Part shown: positions 1 to 5,580 of the stretch, piece by piece
Position numbering within the stretch: the first letter of the stretch is position 1
Layout: each line of letters begins with the position of its first letter
From: an uncultured Collinsella sp.
Lineage (GTDB): Bacteria > Actinomycetota > Coriobacteriia > Coriobacteriales > Coriobacteriaceae
Assembly (NCBI GenBank): GCA_900551655.1
Contig: URWM01000010.1
Coordinates: 1-14,953, forward strand
Direction of reading: 5' to 3'
DNA length: 14,953 nucleotides
Program-made: the position numbers and the translations under genes
Notes under the pieces: model-generated
Told to the model about the DNA's origin: nothing
Seen by the model: only the letters and a program-made list of their open reading frames with translations
Database searches by the model: none

Positions 1-48
1 CGAGATTCCTCTACGTCTCGTGGGCTCGGAGATGTGTATAAGAGACAG
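1..48 (+). other. Residual Nextera/Illumina P7 sequencing adapter
   Basis: Bases 15-48 are exactly the 34-nt Nextera read-2 adapter, and bases 30-48 are the 19-bp Tn5 mosaic end (ends in AAGAGACAG). Bases 1-6 (CGAGAT) match the end of the P7 flow-cell oligo. The 8-mer TCCTCTAC between them sits in the i7 index position and matches, from memory, the adapter form of index N712. This is library-construction sequence, not biology. It marks the true left end of the assembled contig and means any reading frame crossing it is artificial. Confidence 0.97.
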
Positions 49-292
49 GTCTCCGAATCATGGCCCGAAGCCTACCGCGTTCATAACGCGGACACGCGGG
101 TATTGCCGCACAGGCAACCCGCGGGCCCCGCTCCCGGGGCGGCACCGTTGCCTCGCGGCTCTCCATAACCATCCGCGGGGACGTTCCCTACCGGTGCCGT
201 GCCGGGGGCGAGGCCCCGAAAGCAAGCAACAAAAAAGGAGCCGCTCAGTGTGGAAAGCGGGGACGGCTCCCTGACCTGAAAGGAGGTCACTC
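49..292 (+). other. Non-coding, hairpin-rich leader upstream of the first gene
   Basis: No credible gene is seen here; the open frames are either adapter-fused or lack a ribosome binding site. Consecutive inverted repeats occur: 75-81/85-91 (7 bp, 3-nt loop), 95-101/117-123 with an inner 104-107/113-116 stem, 125-130/135-140 (6 bp, CTCC loop), 203-207/214-218, and 237-243/264-270 (GGAGCCG/CGGCTCC). The last competes with 241-245/256-260. Such density could be a structured RNA leader, or simply the result of high GC. No clear -10/-35 promoter was found. Confidence 0.5.
272..289 (+). promoter_or_regulatory. Shine-Dalgarno of the first gene held in a small stem-loop
   Basis: The ribosome binding site AAGGAGGT (280-287) lies 5 nt before the ATG at 293. 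TGACCT (272-277) is perfectly complementary to AGGTCA (284-289), with a GAAAGG loop, so the 3' half of the SD can be paired. This would lower translation of the HTH gene unless opened, for instance by a competing fold of the adjacent 237-270 hairpin. The pairing is seen in the sequence; the regulatory role is inference. Confidence 0.45.
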
Positions 293-541
293 ATGGATTC
301 TAGCAGAGCCAAAACGTTCCAGCAGATGGCCGACGAGCTTGGCATCAGACACAAGCTGATGTACACGCTGCGCGAGGCGTCGAGGGTGACGGGTGTGCCC
401 TACGACACGCTGCGCTGCGAGTGCAAGGCGGGCCGCCTGCGCTCGCAGCTGCCCGAGGGGCGCAAGGTGGGGCGCATGGTGCGCCCGGAATGGGTGGAGC
501 AGTGGATCGAGGAGGGAACGCATGGCATCGAGGCTGCTTAG
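293..541 (+). CDS. Helix-turn-helix DNA-binding protein, excisionase/MerR-like
   Basis: This 82-residue protein has a strong SD (AAGGAGGT) before its ATG. From residue 25 on it reads as a winged HTH of the HTH_17/excisionase kind: TLREASRVTGVPYDTLRCEC forms the two helices, then a basic segment (KAGRLRSQ) and the wing, ending in MVRPEWVEQWIEE, the usual final helix of this family. Such proteins bind DNA as excisionases or small regulators. No integrase is visible in the window, so a regulatory role at the head of the early operon is at least as likely as excision. The last 20 bases overlap the next small gene. The fold is fairly sure; the exact role is not. Confidence 0.75.
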   Translation: MDSSRAKTFQQMADELGIRHKLMYTLREASRVTGVPYDTLRCECKAGRLRSQLPEGRKVGRMVRPEWVEQWIEEGTHGIEAA

Positions 542-641
542 GTGCGCTGGGTTCGTCGTGCTCTGCTGGCTCGTCGACTACGTGGTGATGCCGGCGGTGC
601 TGTGGACGGTGCTCGCCCTGTTCGGGGCGGTGCCGGCATGA
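522..641 (+). CDS. Small single-pass membrane protein (39 aa), function unknown
   Basis: This short gene is nested in the overlap between its neighbours. Its ATG at 522 follows GGAGGG (511-514 and upstream) at good spacing. It overlaps the HTH gene by 20 nt, and its TGA overlaps the RusA start (ATGA at 638-641). The product starts MASRLLRCAG, then has a long hydrophobic stretch (about residues 9-36, rich in V, L, W, F and A), predicted to be one transmembrane helix with a short basic N-terminus. Similar tiny membrane proteins in phage early operons are mostly uncharacterised; roles in superinfection exclusion or interference with host membranes are only possibilities. The tight translational coupling argues it is real. 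Confidence 0.6.
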   Translation: MASRLLRCAGFVVLCWLVDYVVMPAVLWTVLALFGAVPA

Positions 642-1093
642 CGGCCCGCATCGAGTTCTCGGTCTGCTTCGCGGCGGGCAAGCAGCGCCACAGGCTCGAC
701 CGGCGCCACGCCCGGATGTACACCCCCAACGAGACGCTGAGGAACGAGCGGGCCATCGCGGCGGCGTGTCGGGAGGCGATGGCAGAGGCGGGCATCCAGA
801 CCCTGCCCTTCGGCCCGCACGAGCCGGTGATTCTCACCGTCGACGCCTACCGGCCGCTGCCGGAGAGCCGGCCCAAGAGCGTGCACTCGGAGCCGGACAC
901 CTACAGGCCGGACGCGGACAACGAGGCCAAGCTGGTCATGGACGCGCTCAACGGGCTCGTCTGGGCCGACGACGCGCAGGTGGTCGACCAGCACGTGATA
1001 AAGCACCCCAGGGTGCGCGGGCAGGCCGAGCGCATGGACATATCGATAGCGCCCGGGTGGTCCGGGCGCAGGGACGAAACGGAGATTAAGTAA
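638..1093 (+). CDS. rusA: RusA-family Holliday junction resolvase
   Basis: This is a 151-residue protein of the family's usual length. RusA enzymes are homodimeric, metal-dependent endonucleases that cut four-way DNA junctions. The catalytic block is clear: P91-D92-A93-D94-N95, K98, D102 in the MDALNG stretch, and D111/D112 in WADDAQVV, which match the conserved aspartates and lysine of RusA. The N-terminus has the typical beta strand and a basic segment (KQRHRLDRRHAR). The start at 638 was chosen because it overlaps the upstream stop as ATGA; upstream in-frame starts would only add an arginine-rich shadow of the membrane gene. Lying before Bet, it probably resolves junctions made by phage recombination or replication so that DNA can be packaged. 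Confidence 0.9.
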   Translation: MTARIEFSVCFAAGKQRHRLDRRHARMYTPNETLRNERAIAAACREAMAEAGIQTLPFGPHEPVILTVDAYRPLPESRPKSVHSEPDTYRPDADNEAKLVMDALNGLVWADDAQVVDQHVIKHPRVRGQAERMDISIAPGWSGRRDETEIK

Positions 1094-1440
1094 TGGAGTG
1101 CATGCACATAAAAGTCCAAGTCAATGGCGATGCGTTCGAGGCACTTGACGAGTTTGCCACGAACTTAATCATCGTCGCAGACGAGAAGGGCGCTGAGATA
1201 GGGAAAAGGGGCCTTAAGCCCGCGTGCCTGCGCGGCATCGCCTACGGGCTTCTGTACAGCGTGAAGCTGCTGGGGGACGATTCGCAGGACCCCGAGGTCT
1301 ACGACTCCATTGTCGGCAGCGCCGGCCGCATGGAGCGCATCTACAAGCTGAACGGGCCGCGCGGCGTATTCGCCGAGCTGGCGGGCGTGGACATCGAGAA
1401 GGTCGAGATCAATGACGAAGGGGTGACCATCAATGAGTAA
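1093..1440 (+). CDS. Conserved-looking hypothetical protein of the recombination operon
   Basis: This 115-residue acidic protein is of unrecognised family. Its ATG shares one base with the upstream TAA (TAATG), and its end overlaps the Bet gene by 8 nt, so it is translationally coupled to both. It has no cysteine pair, signal peptide or membrane segment beyond a mildly hydrophobic stretch near residues 24-28. The sequence appears to alternate helices (residues 15-28, 45-60 and 68-85) and ends in an acidic beta-like tail (VEINDEGVTINE). The first 100 bp are visibly less GC-rich than the flanks. Its position suggests a partner or regulator of the RusA/Bet functions, but nothing in the sequence shows what it does. 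Confidence 0.75.
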   Translation: MECMHIKVQVNGDAFEALDEFATNLIIVADEKGAEIGKRGLKPACLRGIAYGLLYSVKLLGDDSQDPEVYDSIVGSAGRMERIYKLNGPRGVFAELAGVDIEKVEINDEGVTINE

Positions 1441-2332
1441 CGGGATCATCGAGTTCAAGGACGACGCAGGCATGCCCGTCAAGTTCACCTCGCAGGACAT
1501 CCGCGAGCGCCTGTGCCCGAACGCGACCGAAAGCGAGTTGGCGCTGTGCATCGAGCTGTGCAACCGCCAGCACCTGAACCCCTTCACCAAGGAGGTCTAC
1601 CTGGTGAAGTACAGGGACGCCCCGGCGAGCATCATCACTAGCTATCAGGTCTTCAACCGCCGCGCCAACCGCCAGGAGAGCTACGGCGGCATCAAGAGCG
1701 GCGTCGTGGTGATGCGCGAGGGGCAGATCGTCAAGAAGCGCGGCAGCGCCGTCTACAAGCAGGTTGGCGAGCAGTTGCTCGGCGGCTGGGCCGAGGTGCA
1801 GTTCAAGGACGGCAAGGAGCCAGCCTACGTGGAGCTGGCGCTCACCGACTACAGCACAGGCAAGAGCAACTGGGCGAAGATGCCGGGCGTCATGATCGAG
1901 AAGTGCGCCAAGGCCGGCGCGTGGCGCCTGGCCTACCCCGACGAGTTCGGCGGGATGTACACGGGCGAGGAGATGGACCAGAAGGTCGAACGCGACATGC
2001 GCGCCGGCACTCAGGCCGTCGAGGCCGAGAGCGTCGAGCCCGTGGCCGACCTGCAGCCCGTGCGTGACCTGTTCAAGCCGTTCATGGCGGCGACCGGACT
2101 CGACAGCGCCGGGGCCATGGCTGCCATCTGCGCCGCCGTGGGCTGCACGTCGGGCTCCATGCACGACATGACGCAGACGCAGGCGCGCCGCGCGGCCTCG
2201 TGGATGGAGGAGGAGATCGCGGCCCGCAAGGCGCAGCCCGAGCCCGCCGCACCCGAGCCGGAGTCCGTGCCCGTCTATGAGCCCGCGCCCGCCGAGTACG
2301 CGACCGACGATGACCTTCTGGGAGGCTTCTAA
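1433..2332 (+). CDS. bet: Phage recombination protein Bet (RecT/Red-beta-type single-strand annealing protein)
   Basis: This is a 299-residue annealase. The core (about residues 20-190) carries the Bet/RecT signature: LNPFTKEVYLVKY (48-60) and PASIITSYQVFNRRANRQ (64-81), then WAKMPGVMIEKCAKAGAWRLAYPDEFGGMY in segments between 147 and 176 with the lysine/arginine residues typical of the DNA-binding groove. Residues 205-263 form a separate helical C-terminal domain, the part that in Red-beta and RecT contacts SSB and partner proteins. The last 30 residues are Pro/Glu-rich and acidic. Bet proteins coat ssDNA and anneal complementary strands during phage recombination and replication restart. The next gene is DUF1351, a common neighbour of Bet/RecT. 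No Exo/RecE-type exonuclease is recognisable in the window. Confidence 0.92.
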   Translation: MSNGIIEFKDDAGMPVKFTSQDIRERLCPNATESELALCIELCNRQHLNPFTKEVYLVKYRDAPASIITSYQVFNRRANRQESYGGIKSGVVVMREGQIVKKRGSAVYKQVGEQLLGGWAEVQFKDGKEPAYVELALTDYSTGKSNWAKMPGVMIEKCAKAGAWRLAYPDEFGGMYTGEEMDQKVERDMRAGTQAVEAESVEPVADLQPVRDLFKPFMAATGLDSAGAMAAICAAVGCTSGSMHDMTQTQARRAASWMEEEIAARKAQPEPAAPEPESVPVYEPAPAEYATDDDLLGGF

Positions 2333-3318
2333 TGGCAGATGAGGTTTTGGCGGTCGAGGCCGTGCCGCTCGAGGAGGACTTCGACACGCTGGTGGCGTCA
2401 CTCGCCATCGACGACACGCTCGAGGACAAGCTGGCGAAGCTCAAGAAGAACGTGGACGAGAAGCTGGCGGACTACATGGACGTCAAGCGCATCGAGAAGG
2501 ACGAGGACTTCAAGGCGGCGAAGAAGTACCGCGCGGCGGTCAACGACGTGAAGAAGCCCATCGAGGCGCAGCGCAAGGCCGCGAAGAAGAAGTACAGCGA
2601 CCTGCTCAAGACGTTCGACAAGACCATCGGCGAGATCACGGCGCCAATCGACAAGCTCTCCGATGAGTACAAGGCCGAAATCGACCGATACGACGGCGAG
2701 TGCAGGAAACGCCGCCTCGCCGCGCTCAAGGGCCACTACTACGACCTCGCGGGCGAGATGGGGCCGCTGGTGCCATACGAGCGCATCGCCGACGACAAGT
2801 GGCTCAACGCGAGCTTCGGCGAGGTCAAGGCCAAGAACATCATCGAGCGCCGCGTGGGCGAGCTGCTGCACCAGTTCAAGTTCGTCAACGGGCTCGACTA
2901 CGCCGACGAGTCCGAGAAGGCGTGGGCCGTGGCGTGGTGGACGAGGACGCTGCCGATGGACTCGGGCGAGGTGGCGGCAGCAGTCGCCGCGCACCGCGAG
3001 GAGGTCGCCAAGGCCGCCTCGCTCACGGCGACCTACGAGCAGGCGATGGCGCCCGCACCGGAGCCCGAGCCGGAGCCCGCGCCGCTGCCGCCCGACCCCG
3101 AGCCGATGCCCGTCGAGGAACCTGAGCCGCCCTTGGGCGTGCCGAGGTGTGTGCGGGTGGTCCCGTCGCGCCCCGAGCCGGATGCGGCCGAGGATGCGGC
3201 CCCAGCACCGCAGAGGGGCTACCGCGTTGTTATCGAGTGCGCCACGGCGGACGAGCTGCGCCGCGTGAGGGCCGTCATGGTCGACAACGGCATTCACGGA
3301 TACGTAGAGAGGATGTAG
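2332..3318 (+). CDS. DUF1351-family protein, Bet/RecT partner gene
   Basis: This is a 328-residue protein whose ATG overlaps the Bet TAA by one base. Residues 30-125 are highly charged (EDKLAKLKKN, AAKKYRAAVNDVKKPIEAQR, KYSDLLKTFDKTIGEI) and predicted to form a long coiled coil. Residues 126-235 are a mixed helical domain containing WLNASFGEVKAKNIIERRVGEL, a pattern known in DUF1351 proteins, which frequently neighbour RecT/Bet in phages. A low-complexity Pro/Glu linker (241-268) leads to a small C-terminal domain (296-328, YRVVIECATADELRRVRAVM) that looks like a beta-alpha-beta unit. The biochemical role of DUF1351 is not established to my knowledge; a helper of annealing is inferred from context. 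Confidence 0.8.
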   Translation: MADEVLAVEAVPLEEDFDTLVASLAIDDTLEDKLAKLKKNVDEKLADYMDVKRIEKDEDFKAAKKYRAAVNDVKKPIEAQRKAAKKKYSDLLKTFDKTIGEITAPIDKLSDEYKAEIDRYDGECRKRRLAALKGHYYDLAGEMGPLVPYERIADDKWLNASFGEVKAKNIIERRVGELLHQFKFVNGLDYADESEKAWAVAWWTRTLPMDSGEVAAAVAAHREEVAKAASLTATYEQAMAPAPEPEPEPAPLPPDPEPMPVEEPEPPLGVPRCVRVVPSRPEPDAAEDAAPAPQRGYRVVIECATADELRRVRAVMVDNGIHGYVERM

Positions 3319-3321
3319 GAC

Positions 3322-3663
3322 ATGGGAGAGAGCAACCTGCCGCCGACCCGAACGCCGGAGCAGCGCAAGGAGGCGATGGCGAAGGCCGTCCACACGCGCC
3401 GCGAGCGCGCCGCGTTCAAGGCCGCCTGCAAGGCGGGCAACATCCCGCCCGAGGCGGCCATCGAGGCGCCCATCGCGCAGAGGCTCAAGGTCGAGGAGTT
3501 CGCCCGCTCGTTCCCGGGCATCGGCACGGTCAAGGCGAAGGTGATCGTCAAGGCGCTTGACATCCCCGATGGTCGCCGCGTGAGCGGCCTGGGCTACATG
3601 CAGGGGCCGCGCCTTGTCGCGTTTATCAAGAACAACATGACCGCGAAGGAGGACGGGCAGTGA
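3322..3663 (+). CDS. Phage-encoded actinobacterial integration host factor (mIHF-like)
   Basis: This 113-residue protein matches the architecture of mycobacterial IHF. A basic N-terminal helix (TPEQRKEAMAKAVHTRRERA, 11-30, then AFKAACKAGN) resembles the TPEQR/ARRARAELK region of mIHF. Residues 55-103 are an S13-type H2TH domain: LKVEEFARSFPGIGTVKAK and VIVKALDIPDGRRVSGLGYMQ, with the PGIG hairpin and the RRVxGLG motif both conserved. Such proteins bind and bend DNA, assisting phage integrase and shaping the nucleoid. Host copies are usually unlinked to phage genes; here the gene sits in the recombination operon directly before SSB, implying the phage brings its own architectural protein for replication or recombination. 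It overlaps SSB by GTGA. Confidence 0.85.
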   Translation: MGESNLPPTRTPEQRKEAMAKAVHTRRERAAFKAACKAGNIPPEAAIEAPIAQRLKVEEFARSFPGIGTVKAKVIVKALDIPDGRRVSGLGYMQGPRLVAFIKNNMTAKEDGQ

Positions 3664-4136
3664 GCATCAACCGAGTGAACATCAGCGGCAACCTGACCCG
3701 CGACCCCGAGCTGCGCGCCACCGCCGGCGGGACGCAGGTCCTGTCCTTTGGCGTGGCGGTAAACGACCGCCGCCGCAACGCGCAGACCGGCGAGTGGGAG
3801 GACTATCCCAACTTCGTCGACTGCACCATGTTCGGCAACCGCGCCGAGGCCGTTGGCCGTTTCCTCGCCAAGGGGATGAAGGTCGCGATCGAGGGCAAGC
3901 TGCGCTACAGCTCTTGGGAGCGCGACGGCCAGAAGCGCTCGAAGCTCGAGGTTATCGTCGACGAGATCGAGGTCATGGTGCGCCGTGAGGGGCAGACGCA
4001 GGCCCAGCCGCAGCAGAGCCTCGCGGACACGGTGCCCGTGCAGCCACAGGCGCAGGCCGCGCCGCAGTGGAGCGCCCAGCAGGCCTACGCCGCGGTCCCG
4101 CAGTCCGAGTTCTACGACGAGGACGTGCCGTTCTGA
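3660..4136 (+). CDS. ssb: Single-stranded DNA-binding protein
   Basis: This 158-residue SSB has a complete OB fold in residues 1-112 (MSINRVNISGNLTRDPELRA, FGVAVNDR, WEDYPNFVDCTMFGNRAEA, LAKGMKVAIEGKLRYSSWE, LEVIVDEIEVM), a Gln/Pro/Ala-rich linker, and the acidic partner-binding tip EFYDEDVPF at the C-terminus. It would coat phage ssDNA and recruit Bet, the replication initiator and helicase loader. The start is a GTG at 3660 overlapping the upstream TGA (GTGA), with AAGGAGG at 3647-3653; no in-frame ATG fits the beginning of the OB fold. The acidic tip is intact, so it should be a functional hub rather than a degenerate copy. Confidence 0.95.
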   Translation: MSINRVNISGNLTRDPELRATAGGTQVLSFGVAVNDRRRNAQTGEWEDYPNFVDCTMFGNRAEAVGRFLAKGMKVAIEGKLRYSSWERDGQKRSKLEVIVDEIEVMVRREGQTQAQPQQSLADTVPVQPQAQAAPQWSAQQAYAAVPQSEFYDEDVPF

Positions 4137-4246
4137 TGAGGCACGTACCCGACATCATCCGCGACCACTGGGAGGCGGCCCTGTTCGCCGCCTCCTTCTC
4201 CGCGGGTTTCCTGTTCTTCTCTTCGCTTCTATGGGGGTGGTTCTGA
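4136..4246 (+). CDS. Tiny membrane protein (36 aa), function unknown
   Basis: The ATG at 4136 shares a base with the SSB stop (TGATG), and its own TGA shares a base with the next start at 4246, so it fits exactly between SSB and the replication gene. The product begins MRHVPDIIRDHWEAA and continues with an aromatic, hydrophobic segment (about residues 14-36, FFSSLLWGWF at the end), a predicted single transmembrane helix. It has no clear SD of its own and is probably translated by termination-reinitiation. It is the second small membrane protein wedged between replication genes in this operon. Possible roles are membrane anchoring of replication or exclusion; neither is supported by direct evidence. 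Confidence 0.55.
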   Translation: MRHVPDIIRDHWEAALFAASFSAGFLFFSSLLWGWF

Positions 4247-5118
4247 TGGCCTTCACCGTGTTCGACAGCTTCGCCGAGGTCTACGACGACTTCGACGCGA
4301 GCGACCCCGAGGACCTGCGCGACCGCGCGATGCTCGCCGACGCGATTATGATGTACGGGCTGCACGGCGTCGAGGCCGACCTCCCGAAGCACCTGCGCCG
4401 CGTGTTCAAGGCGATGAAGAACGCCATCGACAACTCCAAGGACGCGCGCGGCAGGGGCGGCAAGGGCGGCCGCCCGCGCAAGAAACCAGTTTCCGACAAA
4501 CCCGAAACCCCGGTTTCGGAAAGTGAAAACCTAGGTTTTTCAAACGGGAAACCAGTTTCCGACAAACCCGAAACGCAGGTTCCGGAAAGTGAAAACCCTA
4601 ACCTAACCTACCCTGTCCTGTCCTGTCCTGAACTGGATTGTGCTGAGCTGTCCTGTGATGGGGGCGATGCCCCCGCCGCGCCGCCCGAGTTCGAGCCTCC
4701 GACCCTCGACGAGGCCCGCGGGTACTTCGGCGCCAACTGCCTGAGCGGCGACCCGGACGCCTTCTGGGCCTACTTCGAGTCTCAGGGCTGGGTCAAGGGC
4801 AACGGCCAGCCGGTGAGCAACTGGGGCGCCCTCGCGCTCGACTGGTCCAGGCGCCAGAAGCGCATCGACGCCGACGACCGGGCGAGGGGCAAGCCCACCG
4901 CCTCGGAGGTCGAGGCCGCCACGTTCAAGCCGACGAGGACGCCCGAGCAGACGAGGGCGGAGCTCGAGCGCAGGTGGCGTGAAGAATATCCGGGCATCGA
5001 CCCGGCGAAGGTGAAGGCCCCGAGGGGGACGACCGCCGACCCGGTGGCGCTCAAGGCGTACCAGGACGCGCGGCGTCTGCTGGACGCGCGGGCCGCATGC
5101 GAGAGGAGGGCGTCATGA
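4246..5118 (+). CDS. Phage replication initiator-like protein (DUF6291-type N-terminus) with embedded iterons
   Basis: This 290-residue protein has three parts. Residues 5-65 (FDSFAEVYDDFDASDPEDLR, MLADAIMMYGLHGVEADLP, RRVFKAMKNAIDNS) followed by a GGKGGRPRKK basic patch resemble the DUF6291/replication-protein N-terminus of Gram-positive phages. Residues 80-145 are a low-complexity linker holding two 22-residue repeats beginning KPVSDKPET. Residues 150-210 (DEARGYF, DAFWAYFESQGWVKGNGQPV, SNWGALALDWSRRQK) are the C-terminal module common in DnaD-like and other helicase-loading initiators. The DNA of the linker contains a palindromic iteron array, listed separately. Start: ATG at 4246 preceded by GGGGGTGG; an in-frame ATG at 4231 lacks an SD. 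Role inferred: origin recognition and helicase recruitment. Confidence 0.65.
   Translation: MAFTVFDSFAEVYDDFDASDPEDLRDRAMLADAIMMYGLHGVEADLPKHLRRVFKAMKNAIDNSKDARGRGGKGGRPRKKPVSDKPETPVSESENLGFSNGKPVSDKPETQVPESENPNLTYPVLSCPELDCAELSCDGGDAPAAPPEFEPPTLDEARGYFGANCLSGDPDAFWAYFESQGWVKGNGQPVSNWGALALDWSRRQKRIDADDRARGKPTASEVEAATFKPTRTPEQTRAELERRWREEYPGIDPAKVKAPRGTTADPVALKAYQDARRLLDARAACERRAS
4482..4574 (+). repeat. 66-bp-period direct repeat inside the initiator gene
   Basis: The 27-bp segments 4482-4508 and 4548-4574 are identical, 66 bp (22 codons) apart, and encode the repeated peptide KPVSDKPET. A weaker match continues after each copy (GTTTCGGAAAGTG at 4513 against GTTCCGGAAAGTG at 4579). The in-frame duplication explains iterons 1/4 and 2/5 as copies; iteron 3, in the middle of the unit, is independent. 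Confidence 0.9.
4482..4585 (+). other. Candidate replication origin: five palindromic iterons in the initiator gene
   Basis: Five dyads on the motif GAAAC...GTTTC follow one another: 4482-4493 (GAAAC-CA-GTTTC), 4502-4519 (CCGAAACC-CC-GGTTTCGG), 4526-4539 (perfect 14-bp palindrome AAAACCTAGGTTTT), 4547-4560 (GGAAAC-CA-GTTTCC) and 4568-4585 (one arm mismatch). Their centres are 23, 22, 21 and 23 bp apart, about two helical turns. A pyrimidine-rich, lower-GC tract follows (4592-4658, with CCTAA and CCTGT repeats) and could be an unwinding element. This is the lambda O/ori arrangement: iterons within the initiator gene, followed by an easily melted tract. The palindromes and spacing are seen; origin function is inferred. 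Confidence 0.6.
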
Positions 5119-5357
5119 GCTTGGACGCCGAGAGGAACGAAAACATGGGCAGACCGAAGGGGTCTGCGAGCATCTACGACGACGGGCCGCGCAGCGCCCG
5201 CTGCGAGACGTGCGGGTTCTGCGCCGTGAGCGAGGCGGTCATGACGGCGTCCGGCGAGGGCCGCAAGCGGTACACGTGCATGCGGTGCCCAGACTTCGTG
5301 CACACCACGCAGGGGCTCGCGAGGTGCAACTACTGGGAGGCGCGCCATGAGGGATGA
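5115..5357 (+). CDS. Zinc-ribbon-like small protein, function unknown
   Basis: This 80-residue protein overlaps the initiator stop as ATGA. An in-frame ATG at 5097 exists, but the GAGGAGGG at 5103-5110 is placed correctly for 5115. After a basic N-terminus (RNENMGRPKG), it carries two cysteine knuckles, C30-x2-C33 (plus C36) and C55-x2-C58, with a further C71, as in a zinc ribbon. A polar loop (residues 38-53) separates the knuckles. Such ribbons bind nucleic acid or protein partners. No family can be named with confidence. It begins the run of small cysteine-rich genes that extends to 9447. Confidence 0.7.
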   Translation: MSLDAERNENMGRPKGSASIYDDGPRSARCETCGFCAVSEAVMTASGEGRKRYTCMRCPDFVHTTQGLARCNYWEARHEG

Positions 5358-5580
5358 GTCGTTAGACATGCGAGGGGGCAACGTGCTCGTGTGCCGTCAG
5401 TGCGGCAGGCGGTTCCGCGCGAGGGGCGCGCACCAGCGGTACTGCTGCGGCTGGTGCGAGAACGTGGCTCACAGGAACGAGAGCAAACGGCCCGTCGACG
5501 TGTACCTCGGCGCGAGGAGCGAGTCGGGCCGAGAGGTCAACGCCATGCGCGCCGCGCTGGCTGAGGGGAGACGAATCTGA
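5347..5580 (+). CDS. Small zinc-finger protein, function unknown
   Basis: This 77-residue protein starts 11 bases inside the previous gene with GGGAGG at 5335-5340 as SD; an internal ATG at 5368 is a less likely alternative. It has the pattern C16-x2-C19-G-x2-F and then QRYCCGWC (C33/C34 and C37), the short CxxCGxxF...YC-xx-C finger often seen in phage and bacterial proteins that bind nucleic acid. The rest is basic and helical (VNAMRAALAEGRR at the end). The stop overlaps the next ATG (TGATG). Function is unknown. Confidence 0.7.
   Translation: MRDESLDMRGGNVLVCRQCGRRFRARGAHQRYCCGWCENVAHRNESKRPVDVYLGARSESGREVNAMRAALAEGRRI

Noticed and set aside
148-169. Promoter with TTGCCT and CATAAC boxes in the leader
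   Set aside because: The spacing is about 10 bp, far from the 16-18 bp needed, and both boxes match poorly.
20-274. Open frame of 84 codons at the left edge
   Set aside because: It starts inside the sequencing adapter, has no ribosome binding site and covers the hairpin region.
3985-4245. N-terminal extension of the initiator gene into the SSB gene
   Set aside because: The extra 87 codons are an Arg/Ser/Pro-rich shadow of the SSB tail; the ATG at 4246 has an SD-like GGGGGTGG and fits the overlap pattern.
4592-4660. CCTAA and CCTGT short repeats as a CRISPR or telomere-like array
   Set aside because: They are too short, imperfect and in frame within the initiator linker; no spacer organisation exists. 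They are kept only as a possible unwinding tract.
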